DNA from: Roseobacter insulae
GTDB taxonomy: Bacteria; Pseudomonadota; Alphaproteobacteria; Rhodobacterales; Rhodobacteraceae
Assembly: GCF_019375555.1 (NCBI RefSeq)
Contig: NZ_JAHXDN010000001.1
Coordinates: forward strand, 1,207,236-1,271,235
Direction of reading: 5' to 3'
DNA: 64,000 nt
Below the pieces are notes generated by a model. It worked only from the letters and a program-made list of their open reading frames with translations. It was not told the DNA's origin and did no database searches. Position numbers and translations under genes: made by a program. Below are positions 62,310-64,000 of this stretch, in pieces; within the stretch, counting starts at the first letter, position 1, and each line of letters opens with the position of its first letter.

Positions 62310-62690
62310 ATGAGCAAGGATAAAAATCCCCGCCGCGTGGCTGACAACGAAGCAATGGCAAAACTGCGCATGCTTCGCACAAGCCCGCAGAAACTGAACC
62401 TCGTCGCCGCGATGATCCGGGGCAAGAAGGTGGACAAGGCCCTGACGGACCTGACCTTCTCCAAGAAACGGATCGCGCTGGATGTGAAGAAATGCCTTCA
62501 GTCCGCCATTGCGAACGCGGAAAACAACCACAACCTCGACGTTGATGAACTGGTCGTCGCCGAGGCCTATGTGGGTAAAAACCTGACCATGAAGCGTGGA
62601 CGTCCACGCGCGCGTGGCCGGTTCGGCAAGATTATCAAGCCGTTCTCGGAGATTACGATCAAGGTGCGTCAGGTAGAGGAGCAAGCCTAA
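62310..62690 (+). CDS. rplV: 50S ribosomal protein L22
   Basis: L22, 126 residues, lining the exit tunnel. [20 protein letters not shown] and the beta-hairpin [20 protein letters not shown] are intact. Its stop overlaps the rpsC ATG by one base (TAATG). Confidence 0.99.
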   Translation: MSKDKNPRRVADNEAMAKLRMLRTSPQKLNLVAAMIRGKKVDKALTDLTFSKKRIALDVKKCLQSAIANAENNHNLDVDELVVAEAYVGKNLTMKRGRPRARGRFGKIIKPFSEITIKVRQVEEQA

Positions 62691-63397
62691 TGGGTAACAA
62701 AGTCAATCCGATTGGCATGCGCCTGCAGGTGAACCGCACCTGGGACAGCCGCTGGTATGCCGACACCAAGGATTACGGTGATCTTCTGCTGGAAGACCTC
62801 GCGATCCGTGATTTCATCAAGGAAGAATGCAAGCAGGCCGGTGTGGCCCGTGTGATCATCGAACGCCCGCACAAGAAGTGCCGCGTGACGATCCACACAG
62901 CCCGCCCCGGTGTCATCATCGGCAAGAAAGGCGCGGACATCGAAGGTCTGCGCCAGAAGATCGCCAAGATGACCGACAGCGAGTTGCACCTCAACATCGT
63001 TGAAGTGCGCAAGCCTGAGCTGGATGCTGCCCTCGTTGGTGAAAGCATTGCACAACAGTTGGAACGCCGGGTGTCCTTCCGCCGCGCCATGAAACGTGCG
63101 GTGCAGAACGCGATGCGCATGGGTGCTCTTGGCATCCGGGTGAATGTCGCGGGTCGTCTCGGTGGTGCGGAAATCGCGCGGACTGAATGGTATCGTGAAG
63201 GTCGTGTGCCTTTGCACACGCTGCGCGCCGACATCGATTACGCACATGTGGAAGCGACGACTGCCTATGGCATCATCGGGATCAAAACATGGATCTTCAA
63301 AGGGGAGATCATGGAGCACGATCCGGCCGCGCGTGACCGTAAAGCACAGGAACTCCAGGATGGCCCAGCACCGCGCGGTGCAGGCGGTCGTCGCTAA
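62690..63397 (+). CDS. rpsC: 30S ribosomal protein S3
   Basis: S3, 235 residues, with KH domain [20 protein letters not shown] and C-terminal [20 protein letters not shown]. Overlaps rplV and precedes rplP by 13 bases. Confidence 0.99.
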   Translation: MGNKVNPIGMRLQVNRTWDSRWYADTKDYGDLLLEDLAIRDFIKEECKQAGVARVIIERPHKKCRVTIHTARPGVIIGKKGADIEGLRQKIAKMTDSELHLNIVEVRKPELDAALVGESIAQQLERRVSFRRAMKRAVQNAMRMGALGIRVNVAGRLGGAEIARTEWYREGRVPLHTLRADIDYAHVEATTAYGIIGIKTWIFKGEIMEHDPAARDRKAQELQDGPAPRGAGGRR

Positions 63398-63410
63398 GGG
63401 GGAATGACAG

Positions 63411-63824
63411 ATGCTACAACCAAAACGCACGAAATTCCGCAAGCAGTTCAAAGGCTCGATCAAGGGTCTGGCGAAGGGTGGGTCTGACCTGAACTTCGGC
63501 ACCTACGGGTTGAAAGCCATTGAGCCTGAGCGGGTCACAGCACGTCAGATCGAGGCGGCCCGCCGCGCGATGACACGTCACATGAAGCGTCAGGGGCGGG
63601 TCTGGATCCGGATCTTCCCGGATGTGCCGGTCACTGCCAAACCTATCGAAGTTCGGATGGGTAAAGGTAAGGGCTCCGTCGACCGGTGGGCGGCGAAGGT
63701 CAAGCCCGGCCGCGTGATGTTCGAGATCGACGGCGTGAATGATGACGTCGCCCGTGAGGCCCTGCGCCTGGCGGCGATGAAGCTGCCGATCAAGACCCGG
63801 GTAGTGGTGAGAGAAGACTGGTAA
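63411..63824 (+). CDS. rplP: 50S ribosomal protein L16
   Basis: L16, 137 residues, at the A-site and 5S contact. [20 protein letters not shown] and [20 protein letters not shown] are present. In most genomes rpmC follows at once; here a terminator follows. Confidence 0.99.
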   Translation: MLQPKRTKFRKQFKGSIKGLAKGGSDLNFGTYGLKAIEPERVTARQIEAARRAMTRHMKRQGRVWIRIFPDVPVTAKPIEVRMGKGKGSVDRWAAKVKPGRVMFEIDGVNDDVAREALRLAAMKLPIKTRVVVREDW

Positions 63825-63891
63825 GTCTTCTCCGAATACGTGTAGCGGGTTTTCAACGAAACCTGCGTACTGCACTCAAAAAGAGTTGGGA

Positions 63892-63924
63892 AGTCTCCGC
63901 TGACACATCGGCGGGGGCTTTTTT
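63892..63924 (+). terminator. Terminator after rplP
   Basis: AGTCTCCGCTGA (63892-63903) pairs along 12 positions (with three G-T pairs) with TCGGCGGGGGCT (63908-63919) around CACA, followed by TTTTT. It indicates a second break in the S10 gene series. Confidence 0.88.
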
Positions 63925-64000
63925 GCGCTTCTGGAACGTCGCGAATGAGCCCTTAGTTACCGATGCTGCGCCTCGCACGAACGTACAAAAAAGGGTGGTT

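Overview
The window is a chromosomal segment of an alphaproteobacterium, most likely a marine Rhodobacteraceae (Roseobacter group). Evidence: the acpS-lepB-rnc-era-DUF1491-recO order; pckA divergent from chvI-chvG-hprK-rapZ-EIIA-HPr; a methylsuccinyl-CoA dehydrogenase of the ethylmalonyl-CoA pathway; DUF6473- and DUF6778-type proteins; and coding DNA of roughly 60% GC. The species cannot be named from sequence alone.

Layout. 1-5585: core genes pdxJ (cut by the left edge), a membrane protein, acpS, lepB, rnc, era, DUF1491, recO. 5569-8323 (minus): META lipoprotein, TetR regulator and mcd. 8624-10856: a small regulatory island with an XRE repressor, a LysR-headed protein with an unfamiliar C-terminal domain, and a GNAT/LuxI-like acyltransferase whose ribosome binding site lies in a hairpin. 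10899-17278: pckA and the ChvIG/PTS-Ntr-like carbon and envelope control cluster. 17322-24446: lipid acyltransferase, 3-hydroxybutyryl-CoA dehydrogenase, DUF6473, etfAB, cobalamin adenosyltransferase, SDR and SH3 proteins. 24651-30995: parC, a lipoprotein, the first tuf gene, a hexapeptide acetyltransferase and tRNA-Trp. 31073-43408: secE, nusG, rplKAJL and rpoB-rpoC, with a 97-codon ORF wedged between rpoB and rpoC. 43635-46183: an HlyD-type export pair and an EamA permease. 46293-53169: the str operon, the second tuf gene and the first part of the S10 operon (rpsJ-rplC-rplD-rplW). 61182-63824: the rest of the S10 genes present here (rplB-rpsS-rplV-rpsC-rplP), followed by a terminator.

The most unusual stretch is 53170-61181, an accessory island of about 8 kb that splits the S10 operon between rplW and rplB. 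It holds a transposase remnant, a GNAT / exported protein / HExxH protein cassette with degenerate fragments behind it, a complete 2521-bp IS1595-type element, and a decayed type I secretion pair (ABC transporter with a lost 5' end and an in-frame stop; adaptor with an internal deletion). The IS has 24-bp inverted ends with one mismatch and a perfect 8-bp target duplication. It carries passenger genes: a Panacea/SocA-type protein, a coupled 97-codon partner, one or two very small ORFs, and a Cas2/VapD-fold-like protein on the opposite strand. That cargo and the ORF between rpoB and rpoC are the best candidates for something undescribed.

All family names come from reading the sequence. No database search was run.
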